From Rhinopithecus roxellana (taxonomy: Eukaryota; Chordata; Mammalia; Primates; Cercopithecidae), in assembly GCF_007565055.1 (NCBI RefSeq), contig NC_044558.1, forward strand, positions 83,707,444 through 83,771,443: a DNA stretch of 64,000 bases. The letters are read 5' to 3'. Positions 31,559-62,660 of this stretch are shown here, in pieces. The notes under the pieces are model-generated. The model made no database searches. It had not been told where the DNA came from and saw nothing but the letters and a program-made list of their open reading frames with translations. The position numbers were made by a program, and so were the translations under genes. How positions within the stretch are numbered: the first letter of the stretch is position 1; each line of letters begins with the position of its first letter.

Positions 31559-31854
31559 CTTTTTTTTAACAGAGTCTCGCTCTGTTGCCCAGGCTGGAAT
31601 GCAGTGGCTCGATCTAGGCTCACTGCACCCTCCACTTCTGGGGTTCAAGCAATTCGTGCCTCAGCCTCTTGAGTAGCTGGGAATACAAGCACCTGACACC
31701 GTGCCCGTCACCACGCCCGGCTATTTATTTTTTTAGTAGAGACAGGGTTTCACCATGTTGCCCAGGCTGGCCTTGAACTCCTGACCTCAGGTGATCCTCC
31801 CGCTTTGGCCACCCAAAGTGCTAGGATTACAGACATGAGCCATCACACCCAGCC
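31559..31854 (-). mobile_element. AluS
   Basis: Has an imperfect duplication 'acaccgtgcccgtcaccacgc' at about 31696-31716; ends 'catcacacccagcc'. Confidence 0.86.
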
Positions 31855-31980
31855 TCTTTATTCTTTTTGATAGTTAATGTTTTATTGTATTAAGCCAATC
31901 TCCTGTTGATGGATACTTAGTTTGTTTATAGTTATTTATTTATTTCTTCTTTTTTTTTTTTTTTTGAAAAAGATTGTCGT

Positions 31981-32266
31981 GGCTGGGCACGGTGGCTCAC
32001 GCTTGTAATCCCAGTAGTTTGGGAAGCCAAGGCAGACAGATCACGTGAGGTCAGGGTGTGAGAACATAACAACATAACGAAACCCCGTCTCTACTAAAAA
32101 TACAAATAGCCGGGTGTGGTGGCGAGCACCTGTAATCCCAGTTACTTGGGAGGCTGAGGCAGGAGAATCAGTTGAACCCAGGAAGCAGAGGTTGCACAGT
32201 GAGCCGAGATCGCGCCATTGCACTCCAGCCTGGGCGACAAAAGTGAAACTCCAGCTCAAAGAAAGA
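31981..32266 (+). mobile_element. AluS nested in opposite orientation
   Basis: 'ggctgggcacggtggctcac' start, with a small scrambled stretch near 32056 ('gaacataacaacataacg'). Confidence 0.85.
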
Positions 32267-32420
32267 AAGAGAGTGTCACTGTGTCGCCCAGGTTAGAGTG
32301 CACTGGCATGATCTCAGCTCACTGCAGCCTCCGCTTCCCATGTTCAAGCGATTCTTGTGCCTCAGCCTTCCGAGTAGCTGAAACTATGGGTGCCCGCCAT
32401 CATGCCCAGCTAATTTTTGT

Positions 32421-32726
32421 ATTTTTTTTTTTTTTTTTTTAGAGACGGAGTCTCGCTCTGTCGCCCAGGCTGGAGTGCAGTGGCCGGATCTCAGCTCACT
32501 GCAAGCTCCGCCTCCCGGGTTTACGCCATTCTCCTGCCTCAGCCTCCCGAGTAGCTGGGACTACAGGCACCCGCCACCTCGCCTGGCTAGTTTTTTTGCA
32601 TTTTTTTTTAGTAGAGATGGGGTTTCACCATGTTAGCCAGGATGGTCTCAATCTCCTGACCTCGTGATCTGCCCGTCTCGGCCTCCCAAAGTGCTGGGAT
32701 TACAGGCTTGAGCCACCGCGCCGGCC
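32421..32726 (-). mobile_element. AluY, YRa type, nested
   Basis: 'taatttttgtattttt' flanks it as the target duplication (about 32410-32425 and 32727-32742). 'tttacgccattctcctgcc' and 'cacctcgcctggctag' variants. Confidence 0.92.
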
Positions 32727-32969
32727 TAATTTTTGTATTTTTAGTAGAGACAGGGTTTCATCACGTTGACCAGGCTGGTCTCGAACTCCTGACCTCAAGT
32801 GATCCACCCGCCTCAGCCTCCCAAAGTGCTGGGATTACAGGCGTGAGCCAATATGCCTGGACGTTTATAGTATTTTCTACCCTAAGCCATGGTAGATGAA
32901 CCAGTGGAAGTGATAATAGCCTTATAATTGAGGATGGGAATTCATGTGGATTTTATCTACAACAGGAGT

Positions 32970-33293
32970 TTTTTTTTGTTGTTTTTTTTTTTTTTTGTTT
33001 TTTTGTTTTTAATAATCAGGGCCTCCCTCTGTTGCCCAGGCTAGAGTACAATGGTGCAATCATAGCTCACTTCAGTCTCAAGCTCCTGGGCTCAAGAGAT
33101 CTTCCCGACTTAGCCTCCTGAGTACCTGGGACTACAGGCATGCACCACTATAGCCGGCTACTTTTTAAATTTTTTGTAGAGACAGGGTCTCACTAGGTTG
33201 CCCAGGTTGGTCTCAAACCCCTGGCCTCAAGTGATCCTTCTGCCTCCGCCTCCCTAAAGTGCTGGGATTACAGGTATGAGCCAATGTATCTGG
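32970..33293 (-). mobile_element. AluJ
   Basis: Impure T/G head, 'caatcatagctcacttcagt', ending 'agccaatgtatctggc'. Confidence 0.86.
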
Positions 33294-33303
33294 CTTTAAT
33301 AAG

Positions 33304-33307
33304 ATTT

Positions 33308-33358
<51 letters not shown>

Positions 33359-33362
33359 CTAT
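33304..33362. repeat. (TTTC)n microsatellite
   Basis: About 13 TTTC units running into a T-run. Probably grew from the tail of the adjoining Alu fragment. Confidence 0.93.
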
Positions 33363-33514
33363 CTTTTTTTTTTTTTTTTTTTTTTTTTTGTATTTTTAGT
33401 AGAAACAGGGTTTCACTATGTTGGCCAGGCTGGTCTCGAACTCCTGACCTCAAATGATCTGCCTTGCTCTCCCAAAGTGCTGGGATTATAGGCATGAGCC
33501 ACCACGCCCAGCCA
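33363..33514 (-). mobile_element. Alu, 5'-proximal arm only
   Basis: 'tatttttagtagaaacaggg' to 'gccaccacgcccagcc'. The other arm is absent, replaced by the T/TTTC tract. Confidence 0.83.
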
Positions 33515-33651
33515 AGGGACAAAAACCTTTTCGCAGAAAAACATTTTTATACAACTTAACCAGAAAGCTTCATTTCAGGTTCAGGAAGTGGAAGGGGCAA
33601 AACCCTGGATTTTCACAAATTTCCAAAATGGGCTTATATAACTCTCCACCC

Positions 33652-33817
33652 TTTTCTTTTCTTTTTCTTTTAGAGACAGGGTCTCACTCTGTTGCTCAGG
33701 CTGAAGTGCAGTGGTGCGATTATAGCTCACTGTAACCTTGAACTCCTGGGCTCAAGGGACCCTCCCATCTTGGCCTCTTAAAGTGCTGGGATTACAGGTG
33801 TCTGCCATTGCTCTTGG
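33652..33817 (-). mobile_element. Deleted AluJ/FLAM
   Basis: 'tagagacagggtctcactct' to 'attacaggtgtctgccattg'. Confidence 0.78.
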
Positions 33818-34166
33818 TTTGCCACCAACCCTTTTCATTCTGATCATTTCTCTAGTGAGCTGCGTAGAAGAAATAATGCCTTTTGAGGGACAGTTGCATT
33901 TAATAGACAGCCTTACTAAGGCGAGTACATCAGGACAAAGATGCAGGAAGGACAATCAGGCTATTAGTCTGTTGTTGCAAATTGCAACAAATCGAGAAAG
34001 TCAGACACTGATCAACTGCAGTGAAACATTTGGTGGGTGATTTTGAGAGTACAATCTGCAGGAGTGGGTGGAAGGATCACGGTCCCTCTTATGTATCCTC
34101 TCTCGGCTTGTTGCTTTGGGCAGGAATCACAAGTTAGGAAAGAATCAGCACCAGAAATGCAGAACT
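33818..34166. other. No gene seen
   Basis: Unique-looking sequence. A 100-codon plus-strand frame (33738-34040) starts inside the Alu and has no known domain. Confidence 0.45.
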
Positions 34167-34442
34167 AGCCGGGCTCAGTAGCTCACGCCTGTAATCCCAA
34201 CACTTTGGGAGGCCAAGGCGGGAAGATCACCTGAGGCCAAGAGTTCGAGACCAGCCTCGCCAACATGGCAAATCCCTGTCTCCACTAAAAAATACAAAAA
34301 TTAGCTTGGTGTGGTGGCACACGCCTGTAGTCTTAACTACTTGGGAATCTGAGGTAGGAGAATCACTTGAACCCGGGAGGCGGAGGTTGCAGTGGCCTGG
34401 GCAACATTGCAAGACTGTCTAAAAAAAAAAAAAAAAAAAAAA
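34167..34442 (+). mobile_element. AluS with a right-arm deletion
   Basis: 'ggttgcagtggcctgggcaa' shows the missing block before the A tail. Confidence 0.87.
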
Positions 34443-34746
34443 GCCAGGTCTGGTGGCTCACACCTATAATCCCAGCACTTTGTGAGGCCGAGGCGGGAGG
34501 ATCACCTGAGGTCAGGAGTTCGACACCAGCCTGACCAACATGGTGAAACCCCATCTCTACTAAAAATACAAAATTAGCCAGGTGTGGTGGCGAATGCCTG
34601 TAATCCCTGCTACTTGGGAGGCTGAGATAGGAGAATCGATTGAACCTGGGAGGTGGAGTTTGCAGTGAGCCAAAATCGCGCCATTGCACTCCAGCCTGGG
34701 CAACAAGAACAAGACTCCATCTCAAAAAAAAAGAAAAAGAAAAAGA
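34443..34746 (+). mobile_element. AluS
   Basis: Inserted in the tail of the preceding Alu. 'gccaggtctggtggctcaca' start. Confidence 0.88.
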
Positions 34747-35018
34747 AATGCAGAGCTGAAGAGCAGTCCAATGTAAATGGTCCCATCAGAGAGGAACTGT
34801 CTCATCATGGACATCTGCAAGTGACCCAGACTGTCCAGCAGCATCCACGATGTTTGCACAGCGAATGTATGGCCCCAGGGAGGGATGTCTCTAACCTGCC
34901 AGGGTCCTAGAGTTAAAGTCCTGTCTGCTGAGTGGAGCAATTTTACCCAGTTTTTTAGTTTGGCTGAGTTCATGCTGAGACTGAAACAGCTCACAGCAGA
35001 CAGCATCAGGTTTCAGCC
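34747..35018. other. No gene seen
   Basis: Unique-looking sequence. Confidence 0.45.
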
Positions 35019-35129
35019 TTTTTTTTTTTTCTTTTTTTAAGACAGTCTCGCTGTCACCCAAGCTGGAGTGCAGTGGTGCCATCATAACTCACTGCAGCCT
35101 CGACCTCTTGGACTCAAGCAACTGTCCCA
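35019..35129 (-). mobile_element. Truncated AluJ monomer
   Basis: 'agacagtctcgctgtcaccc' to 'ctcttggactcaagcaactg', then unrelated sequence. Confidence 0.78.
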
Positions 35130-35257
35130 TTGCAGAGCTTTCAGTTTGGGGTCAGGTTTGGGCAACTAGAATTTGTGATTTCAGGATTTTCTTCTGCGGT
35201 AGCTAAGAAGCCAAAAGGCTGTGTGTCTCGAGGCTAAGAGCGAAGCAAGGCTTTCTT

Positions 35258-35540
35258 TTTTTTTTTTTTTTTTTTTTTTTTGAGACGGAGTCTCACTCTG
35301 TCGCCCAGGCTGGAGTGCAGTGGCGCGATCTCGGCTCACTGCAAGCTCCGCCTCCCGAGTTCACGCCATTCTCCTGCCTCAGCCTCCTGAGTAGCTGGGA
35401 CTACAGGCGGCCGCCACCGCGCCCGGCTAATTTTTTGTATTTTTAGTAGAGACGGGGTTTCACCATGGTCTCGATCTCCTGACCTTGTGATCCGCCCGTC
35501 TCGGCCTCCCAAAGTGCTGGGATTACAGGCGTGAGCCGCG
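35258..35540 (-). mobile_element. AluY, slightly 5'-truncated, with target duplication
   Basis: 'aggctttctt' at 35248-35257 and 35541-35550. The element stops at 'gtgagccgcg'. A short deletion removes 'gttagccagg' in the second arm. Confidence 0.93.
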
Positions 35541-35810
35541 AGGCTTTCTTAAGCCCTTTAAGTCTGTCAGTTTCAGAGCCCAGGTGGATTCCTGTGAAAA
35601 GATCCCCATCAGCTAGAAAATCATGACTCTGAGGGTCAGCTGTGTGGTTTCACAAGCACTCATTAGCAACTAAAAACTGCTTTTTAAAACCCTGAAAGTG
35701 TGTCTCCATTTAGAGATTGCCTCTTTTTCATGTTTTTTTTCCAGAAGCTCTAATATTAGCAAACACTATAGTAAGAACCATCAGTTACTGAGACTTGTTC
35801 CATTTTACTT

Positions 35811-36101
35811 GCTTATTTATTTAGAGACAGGGTCTCACTCTGTCGCCCAGGCTGGAGTGCAGTAGCACAATCTCGCACTGCAACCTCCACCTCCCGAGTT
35901 CAAGCAATTCTCTTGTCTCAGCCTCCCAAGTAGCTGGGACTACAGGTGCCTGCCACCATGCCCAGCTCATTTTTGTATTTTTAGTAGAGATGGTGTTTCA
36001 CCATAATGGTCAGGCTGGTTTCGAACTCCTGACCTCAGGTGATCTGCCCGCCTCAGCCTCCTAAAGTGCTAGGATTACAGGCGTGAACCACGGCACCCAG
36101 C
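35811..36101 (-). mobile_element. AluS
   Basis: (TTTA)n head; ends 'gaaccacggcacccagcc'. Confidence 0.88.
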
Positions 36102-36236
36102 CTAATTTTTGTATTTTTAGTAGAGATGGGGTTTCACCATATTGGCCAGGCTGGTCTTGAACACTTAATCTCAAGTGATCCTCCCGCCTTGGCCTCCCAA
36201 AGTGCTGGGATTACAGGTGTGAGCCACTGGGCCCTG
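36102..36236 (-). mobile_element. Alu arm fragment
   Basis: 'taatttttgtatttttagta' to 'gccactgggccctgcc', probably the remainder of an Alu hit by the preceding one. Confidence 0.8.
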
Positions 36237-36238
36237 CC

Positions 36239-36398
36239 TTATTTATTTTTGATACAAGTTCTCACCCTGTTCCCCAGGCTGGAGTGCAGTGGCATGATCA
36301 TAGCTCACTGCAGCCTTGAACTCCTGGACTCAAGTGATCCTCCCACCTCAGCCTCCTGAGTGGCTGGGGGCTACAGGTGCTCACCACCAGGCCCAGCT
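36239..36398 (-). mobile_element. AluJ left arm
   Basis: 'ctcaccctgttccccaggct' to 'caccaccaggcccagct'. Confidence 0.8.
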
Positions 36399-36988
36399 CG
36401 GTGAATGCTTTTCTGCACACTAGGATATTGTCAGGGACTGGTCCTATGAACCCATCTGATCAGTGAGCTTCTTGAGCAAGGCCTCTGGAATCCACCTCTG
36501 CATGGCTGGGCATAAAGAACAGAGACAGTCACACCCTGTCACTGCTGATCTGTTATCCAGTGGAGCCCAGCCTGAACAGGGAGCATCAGGGAGGGGACTC
36601 CAGATACGGGGCTCTGCAGGCTCCCCTCCTTGCTTTCTATCCACACATGGGAATGGCATCTAGGGGTGCACCCAGCATGGGACTGAGACCCACAGTGTTG
36701 GGGACAGAGTTCCTACCTCTGCCCAGCTGAGCCAGATGCCTGCCAGCCTTTGCACCCAACTGCTGTTGATGGCACACTTCCTTGAGTCAGTAAACATTGG
36801 CCTTTGTGCTTAGGATATAAGCCAGGGCAGGGTCCAGGAGTGGGGGTTTGAGTTGGCCACAGCAATCAAAGGGACAAGATGTTCCTGCTGGCCTGGAGAG
36901 GGTAGGCGGGCTACACAGAGCTCTTCTCCTCCATGGGAACCTTCTGGGCCTGTGAGCTCCACCCTGGGCCACCTCCACTCAAGTTTTT
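36399..36988. other. Non-repeat sequence 1.5-2 kb upstream of the HPD promoter
   Basis: One of the few Alu-free stretches. No coding signal. A distal HPD control element could be here, but nothing in the sequence proves it. Confidence 0.4.
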
Positions 36989-37003
36989 CCAGTTGGAAAT
37001 TTA

Positions 37004-37302
37004 TTTATTATTACTACTATTTGAGATGGGTCTCACTCTGTCACCCAGGCTGGAGGGCAGTGGGGTGATGCCCGCTCACTGCAATCTCTGCCTCCTGGGT
37101 TCAAGTGATCCTCCTGCCTCAGCCCCCTGAGTAGCTGGGACTACAGATGTGCACCACCACGTCCAGCTAATTTTTGTATTTTTAGTAGAGATGAGGTTTT
37201 ACCATGTTGCCAGGCTGATCTCAAACTCCTGGCCTCAAGTGATCCTCCCGCCTTAGCCTCCCAAAGTGCTGGGATTACAGGTGTGAGCCACCGCGCCTGG
37301 CC
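37004..37302 (-). mobile_element. AluJ with target duplication
   Basis: 'ccagttggaaattta' (36989-37003) and 'ccaattggaaattta' (37303-37317) flank it with one mismatch. Confidence 0.91.
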
Positions 37303-37444
37303 CCAATTGGAAATTTAGACTCAAGGAGCTGGGGTGGACACTGGGGCACACTGGGCAGGCCCAGGACAGGCAGAATAAGGAGATGGGAACACCTCGCCTG
37401 CCTTCTGAATGGCCCAGAAAATAGAGAAAAGGAGGGAGAAGTGC

Positions 37445-37600
37445 TCTGCACTGGTGCAATGAGATCCAACTTCAGAATCAAATAGGTCAGAGTTTGGGGC
37501 TCTGCTCTTACCAGTTCCATGACCTAGGAGACATGTGTTCACCTCTCCAGGCCTCAGTTTCTCCATCTGATGGAGATATCAATATCTCCCATTTGTATAG
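37445..37600 (+). mobile_element. MIR fragment
   Basis: 'agtttggggctctgctctta', 'ccaggcctcagtttctccat' in MIR order. Confidence 0.78.
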
Positions 37601-37729
37601 AGGGCAATCTAGCAATTTAAAATGTGGGTGCTGGAGTTAGCATAGCTTGGTTCACGGTCCAGTTCTTCCCTGCTGTTTGCTAACCACATGGCCCAGGAAT
37701 GTGCTCAGCTGTCAGGATGAATTATAACC

Positions 37730-37925
37730 AACACTGAGGGAGAGTGTCCTGTGTGCCAGGTCCTATTCCAAAGAGCAAGCTTATCTCCTTTAATCCCCAC
37801 CACACTATTCTTGCTCCTGTTTTACAAATGAGGCTCGGAGGGATATGTTGATTTTCCCAAGTCACACCATATGTAGCAGAGCGAGGATGCAAACCTTCTC
37901 CTACCGTGCCTCTAACAGCTATGGA
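37730..37925 (-). mobile_element. MIR fragment
   Basis: 'gtgtgccaggtcctattcca', 'ctcctgttttacaaatgagg', 'ccaagtcacacca'. Confidence 0.78.
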
Positions 37926-38094
37926 ATACAGCGCTTTCATCCTGAATAGAAACCACATACTTGCTTTGCAAACAGGACTTCAGAGCCAGTCTCCAAATTC
38001 CCCCTCAATTTTCCTCTAGGCAAGAGTTCTGGAGCCACCACTGCACTCCAGCCGGCCTTGGCTTCTGAGCTTTGGATTCTGGGCGGTAATGGTC

Positions 38095-38195
38095 ACGGTC
38101 CCAGCGTCCTGGAAAAGCTTGACCTTGGCTTCTGGCCCTGACTCTGCCTCCCACTGACTAGTGGACGTCACTCCCCCTTTCTGGGCCTGGCAACA
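38095..38195 (+). mobile_element. MIR fragment in the HPD proximal upstream region
   Basis: 'ttctggccctgactctgcct' and 'tttctgggcctggcaac' resemble MIR. Weak. Confidence 0.45.
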
Positions 38196-38299
38196 CCATC
38201 CTGTTCAATGAGGCTGCGGCTGGATCAGAGTCCCCCAGGCCTGGAACCTTCCAGGGCTAGGCTCAGCTCCCTACCCCATCCCCCAGTACACTAGGAGGC

Positions 38300-38395
38300 C
38301 TGGGCGGGACCTGCTTGGGGTTAAATACTCCAGCCCAGCACTTCCCAGGCCGCTAGTCCCAGTCTTCGCAGCAGGAGGTTTGACTAAGATCAATC
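38300..38395 (+). promoter_or_regulatory. HPD: Main HPD promoter and 5' UTR
   Basis: A TATA-like 'ttaaata' lies at 38321-38327, preceded by the GC box-like 'gggcggga' (38302-38309). A start site would be expected near 38350. The short leader 'cttcgcagcaggaggtttga' leads to the ATG at 38396 with A at -3. This fits a liver/kidney-type TATA promoter distinct from the CpG promoter 31 kb upstream. Confidence 0.75.
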
Positions 38396-58553
<20,158 letters not shown>

Positions 58554-58790
58554 GCCCCGCCCACCGCCCTCCCCACGGAGTCCCCGCCCACCCCACGGAG
58601 TCCCCGCCCACCCGCAGACACGGCCACGCCCTCTGATTCTGGAACTCGCCCAACTTCCCTACTGGCTGCTCCCCTTGGGTCCCGCCCACCAGTAGACTGG
58701 CCCCCAAGGCTCCGCCCACCATGACCACACCCCTCGGCGGGCAGTCCTCTACTCCAGCCCTCCCGATTAAAGCATGCCCCGGTCCAATGC
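58554..58790 (+). terminator. HPD: HPD 3' UTR and poly(A) site
   Basis: The variant signal ATTAAA is at 58766-58771, followed by a G/T-rich downstream element 'ggtgtctgtgtttatgttg' at 58791-58809. Cleavage is expected near 58785-58790. The short UTR is C-rich and carries a perfect 20-bp tandem repeat. Confidence 0.9.
58571..58610. repeat. Perfect 20-bp tandem repeat in the HPD 3' UTR
   Basis: 'ccccacggagtccccgccca' occurs twice head to tail (58571-58590, 58591-58610). Confidence 0.97.
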
Positions 58791-59033
58791 GGTGTCTGTG
58801 TTTATGTTGCGCGTAAGGCAGTAGTGCCTCATGGCAGCCCAGGGAAGGCCAGGGCGGCCGCCAGCGCAGCGGGACCGAGGAGCCGCGGGTGCCAGCGCTT
58901 TGCCAAGAGGGATCGCACTGAGAGGGGAATTCCGGAACCAGGGAAGGAAGGGGACTTGCACCCTGGAGGGAAAGACGGATGACATTGCTTTTGTAGAGAG
59001 GTAAACGCAATTCATAAAATAAAGTAAGCGATG

Positions 59034-59352
59034 AGCGGGGCGTGGTGGCTCACACCTATAATTTCAGTGTTTTGGGAGACCATAGTGGGAGGATCGCTTG
59101 AGGCCAGGAGTTCGAGCCCAGCCCGGTAACATAGCAAGACCCCGCCCCTCCCCCCTCCCCCCCCCCCGCCGTGTACACGAATAAAAAATAAAAATTAGCT
59201 GGACGTGGTGGCGCGCATCTGTGATCCCAGCTACTCAGGAGGCTGAGGTGGGAGGATTGATTGATGGACAGAGGTCGAGCCTGCAGTGAGCCCTGACCAT
59301 GACACTGCACTCCAGCCTGGACAAGAGTGAGACCCTGTCTCAAAAAAAAAAA
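59034..59352 (+). mobile_element. AluJ with C-rich linker
   Basis: The middle A-rich linker is partly replaced by a C tract (59148-59169). Confidence 0.85.
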
Positions 59353-59520
59353 GGCAGTTTATGAGATTATATGGAGGTGAAGATCACAGGGGAGGTAATT
59401 TTGATCAAGGGAAGACCTCTCCTAGAAGGTGACATTTGGGAGCCAGCCATGGGACCATGCTCGGGAAGAGAATTCCAGGAAGAGTAAACAGGAAAAGGCC
59501 CTGAGGTGGGGTCAGAGTTT
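59353..59520 (-). mobile_element. L2 fragment
   Basis: 'aagacctctcctagaaggtg' and 'aaaggccctgaggtggggtc' follow antisense L2. Confidence 0.65.
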
Positions 59521-59526
59521 TTCAAC

Positions 59527-59827
59527 TTTTTTTTTTTTTTTTTTGAGACAGAGAGTCTTGCTCTGTCCCCCAGGCTCGAGTGCAGTGGCCCGATCTCAGC
59601 TCACTGCGAGCTCCGCCTCCAGCATTCACGCCATTCTCCTGCCTCAGCCTCCCGAGTAGCTGGAGCTACAGGCGCCCGCCACCACACCCAGCTAATTTTT
59701 TGTATTTTTAGGAGAGATGGGGTTTCACCTCGTTAGCCAGAATGGTCTCCATCTCCTGACCTCGTGATCTGCCTGTCTCGGCCTCCCAAAGTGCTGGGAT
59801 TACAGGCGTGAGCCACCGCGCCGGGCC
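59527..59827 (-). mobile_element. AluY
   Basis: 'gcagtggcccgatctcagct', 'ttcacgccattctcctgcc', ending 'gccaccgcgccgggcc'. Confidence 0.9.
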
Positions 59828-60228
59828 GATATCTCTAAAGATGAACTGTCTTCAGTTTTGCTACCCAGAGCCCAAACCTCTGAACACAGGAAAGGGGAGA
59901 GTGTTGGACAAGGGACTCTAGGGGCAGCATCCCTGCTCAGCAACTGTAGGACATGGTCCCTTGGTTCCTGGTCTCAGAGATAAAGCAGGTAGAAGGGGTC
60001 TGGGATCCCAGTCCCTCCCCTCAGCAGGGCAGTGCCCATGGCCCACCCATGCAGCTGCACTGCTCCAGCCTTGCCCACAGTGAGGACTTTTTTTGAAAAG
60101 GGGCTTGTTCATACTCACACAAGTGTGAGTGATCCTTGCAAAAGAATGAGGTAGGTGGGTCCTAAAACCCTAGGAAGGAAATTCTTTCTTCAAAACCAGG
60201 AAAGAGTTGGTAGGGGGCAAATTTGGAC
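59828..60228. other. No gene seen
   Basis: Intergenic, non-Alu sequence downstream of HPD. A short inverted repeat 'catactcacacaagtgtgag' is visible near 60110. Confidence 0.45.
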
Positions 60229-60229
60229 C

Positions 60230-60556
60230 TTTTTTCTTTTCCTTTTTCTTTCTTTTTTTTTTTTTTTTTTTGAGACAGAGTCTTACTCCAGTGCTCAGGC
60301 TGGAGTGCAGTGGTGTGATCTCGGCTCACTGCAACCTCCACCTCCTGGGCTCAGGTGATCCTCCTACCTCAGCCTCCCAAGTAGCTGGGACTACAGGCAT
60401 GCACCACCATGCCCAGCTAATTTTGTTTCTATTTTTCAGGAGATGGGATCTCACTATGTTGGCCAGGCTGGTCTTGAACTCCTGATCTCAGGTGATCCGC
60501 CCATCTCAGTCTCCCAAAGTGCTGGGATTATAGGCGTGAGCCACTGTGCCTGGCCT
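60230..60556 (-). mobile_element. AluS
   Basis: Impure T head; 'cttactccagtgctcaggct'; ends 'gccactgtgcctggcc'. Confidence 0.89.
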
Positions 60557-60942
60557 CTTTCTGCTTCTAAAGCTTGAGAACCCTCCGTGAGGATAAGTCA
60601 ACTCAGAACTAGGAGGCAGCAGAGCTCAAAAGAAGAAAAAAAATACTCTGAGTTGGTATAATGGTGGGAGTTGGGAATTTTTTTCAGATTATAGAAGAAA
60701 TCAGGATTTCTGGGATCATGAACTTCAGAAACAAAGAGATCAGAGAGAATCCAAAGGATTCTGTGCAAAAAAAATACTCCCCCTCTATTCTCCCGTGACT
60801 TATGTGAAGAAGGGAAATTGTATAACCCAGAAGGATGCAAACTAGTGGCTTACAGACCAAATGTAGCTCATAGACCTACTTCATTTTGCCTGCATGGTTT
60901 CAAACAAATTTGAGTCAACATTTTAGAAAGTTGGGCACATAT
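60557..60942. other. No gene seen; possible DNA-transposon remnant
   Basis: 60835-60940 ('cttacagaccaaatgtagct', 'tttgcctgcatggtttcaaa') vaguely resembles a hAT-type MITE. Not firm. Confidence 0.35.
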
Positions 60943-61240
60943 GGCCAGGTGCGGTGGCTCACGCCTGTAATCCCAGCACTTTGGGAGGCTAAGGCAGGTG
61001 GATCACTTGAGGTCAGGAGTTAGAGACCCGCCTGCCCAACAGGGTGAAACCTCGCCTCTACTAAAAATACAAAAATTAGCCAGGCATGGAGGCAGTTGCC
61101 TGTAATCCCAGCTACTCAGGAGGCTGAGGCAGGAGAATCCCTTGAACCTGGGAGGTGGAGCTAGCAGTGAGCCGAGATCACGCCTCTGCACTCTAGCCTG
61201 GGTGGCAGAGTAAGACTCCATCTCAAAAAAAAAAAAAAAA
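60943..61240 (+). mobile_element. AluS
   Basis: 'ggccaggtgcggtggctcac' start, A tail. Confidence 0.89.
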
Positions 61241-61503
61241 TATTGGGAGGTCGAGGTGGGCGGATCACCTGAGGTTGGGAGTTCGAGACCAGCCTGGTCA
61301 ACATGGTGAAACACTGTCTCTACTAAAAATACAAAATTAGCTGGACCTGTTGCTGTGCACCTGTAATCCCAGCAACTCGGGGGGCTGAGGCAAGAGAATC
61401 ACTTGAACCCAGGAGGCAGAGGTTGCAGTGAGATTGCACCACTGCACTCCAGTCTGGGCAAAAACAGCAAAACTCTATCTCATAAATAAATAAATAAATA
61501 AAT
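61241..61503 (+). mobile_element. 5'-truncated AluS
   Basis: Begins 'attgggaggtcgaggtgggc'; (AAAT)n tail. Confidence 0.87.
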
Positions 61504-61544
61504 AAAGCATGCAGAGCAGACACCCATTAGCTGAGCACATACTA

Positions 61545-61745
61545 GAGAGCCCGACTGCCTGAGTTAACCTCTCAGATAGCCACTTGATAGCTGTGTGACC
61601 TATGGCAAGCTACTTGACCTCTCAGTGCTTCAGTTTCCTATGTTAAGTGGGAATTATAATAATACCCTCCTTCCAGCCCTGTTGTGAGTTTAGTATCAAA
61701 GATGTTTAAAACAGAGGCTGGCACAAAGTCAATGCTATGTGAATA
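61545..61745 (+). mobile_element. MIR
   Basis: 'gatagctgtgtgacctatgg', 'agtgcttcagtttcctatgt', 'gttgtgagtttagtatc'. Confidence 0.82.
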
Positions 61746-61797
61746 TTCATATTTTTGGGGGGAGTGGTTCTTGCCCACAAGGGAACCCAAGTCTGCC

Positions 61798-62066
61798 TGG
61801 GACCTTGCTCTGTCTGAGGTCTCTGTCACTGAGGCTGGAGAGCAGTGGCATGATCACAGCTCACTGCAGCCTTGACCTCGCCAGCTTCAGCGATCCTCCT
61901 ACCTCAGCCTCCCTAATAGCTGGGACCATAGTCATATGCCACCATGCCTGGCTAATTTTTGTATTTTTAGTAGAGACAGGGTTTCTCCATGTTTCCCAGG
62001 CTGGCCTCAAACTCCTGGCCACAAGTGATCCTTTCTCCTGCCTCAGCCTCCTGAGAAGCTGGAGAG
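61798..62066 (-). mobile_element. AluJ, truncated
   Basis: 'ggaccttgctctgtctgagg' to 'cctcctgagaagctggag'. The end is replaced. Confidence 0.82.
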
Positions 62067-62134
62067 GGGCTCCCATTTTGGCCCCAACAATAGAGCCAAT
62101 GAAGAAAGGACTTACCTCTTGGTATTGAGGAGCA

Positions 62135-62660
62135 GAGGAAGAGGTGGATGGATTTGAGGAATAAGGAAGAAGCATCAGATTTGGTAGGTAAGGGAGGGAA
62201 AGGAAAGGTTTAAATCCAGGATCCCTGGCCTTTGAGCTTAGGTGATCAGTGGCAGGCAGCGGTGGGTGGAGGCAGAGAACAGAAGTGTTGTTGACCAAGG
62301 TAGAAAATATGACAGGAGGCCGGGCGCGGTGGCTCAAGCCTGTAATCCCAGCACTCTGGGAGGCCGAGACGGGCGGATCACAAGGTCAGGAGATCGAGAC
62401 CATCCTGGCTAACACGGTGAAACCCCGTCTCTACTAAAAAAAAATACAAAAAATTAGCCGAGCGAGGTGGCGGGCGCCTGTAGTCCCAGCTACTCAGGAG
62501 GCGGAGGCAGGAGAATGGCGTAAACCCGGGAGGCGGAGCTTGCAGTGAGCTGAGATGCGGCCACTGCACTCCAGCCTGGGCGAGAGTGAAACTCCGTCTC
62601 AAAAAAAAAAAAAAAAAAAAAAGAAAATATGACAGGAGAGCAAGTTCAAGAGAGAAGATG
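62135..62660 (-). mobile_element. L2 fragment split by AluY
   Basis: 'gtggatggatttgaggaata', 'aatccaggatccctggcctt' and, after the Alu, 'ggagagcaagttcaagagag'. Confidence 0.6.
62318..62621 (+). mobile_element. AluY, YRa type, with 16-bp target duplication
   Basis: 'agaaaatatgacagga' at 62302-62317 and 62622-62637. Near-consensus body. Confidence 0.95.

Larger units (their letters stand above)
31105..31950 (-). mobile_element. Old L1 fragment split by two Alus
   Basis: 31117-31230 ('cacaaatggtaacttatata', 'cgtatcttggagctttttcc') and 31855-31940 ('caatctcctgttgatggata') are antisense L1 in order. Confidence 0.62.
31951..32862 (-). mobile_element. Alu interrupted by two other Alus
   Basis: The outer pieces 31951-31980, 32267-32420 and 32728-32862 make one antisense Alu ending 'gagccaatatgcctgg'. 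Confidence 0.83.

Noticed and set aside
38016..38070. 'gccaccactgcactccagcc' near the HPD promoter as an Alu insertion
   Set aside because: Only about 24 bases resemble Alu and no arms or tail accompany them. Could be a tiny remnant or chance.
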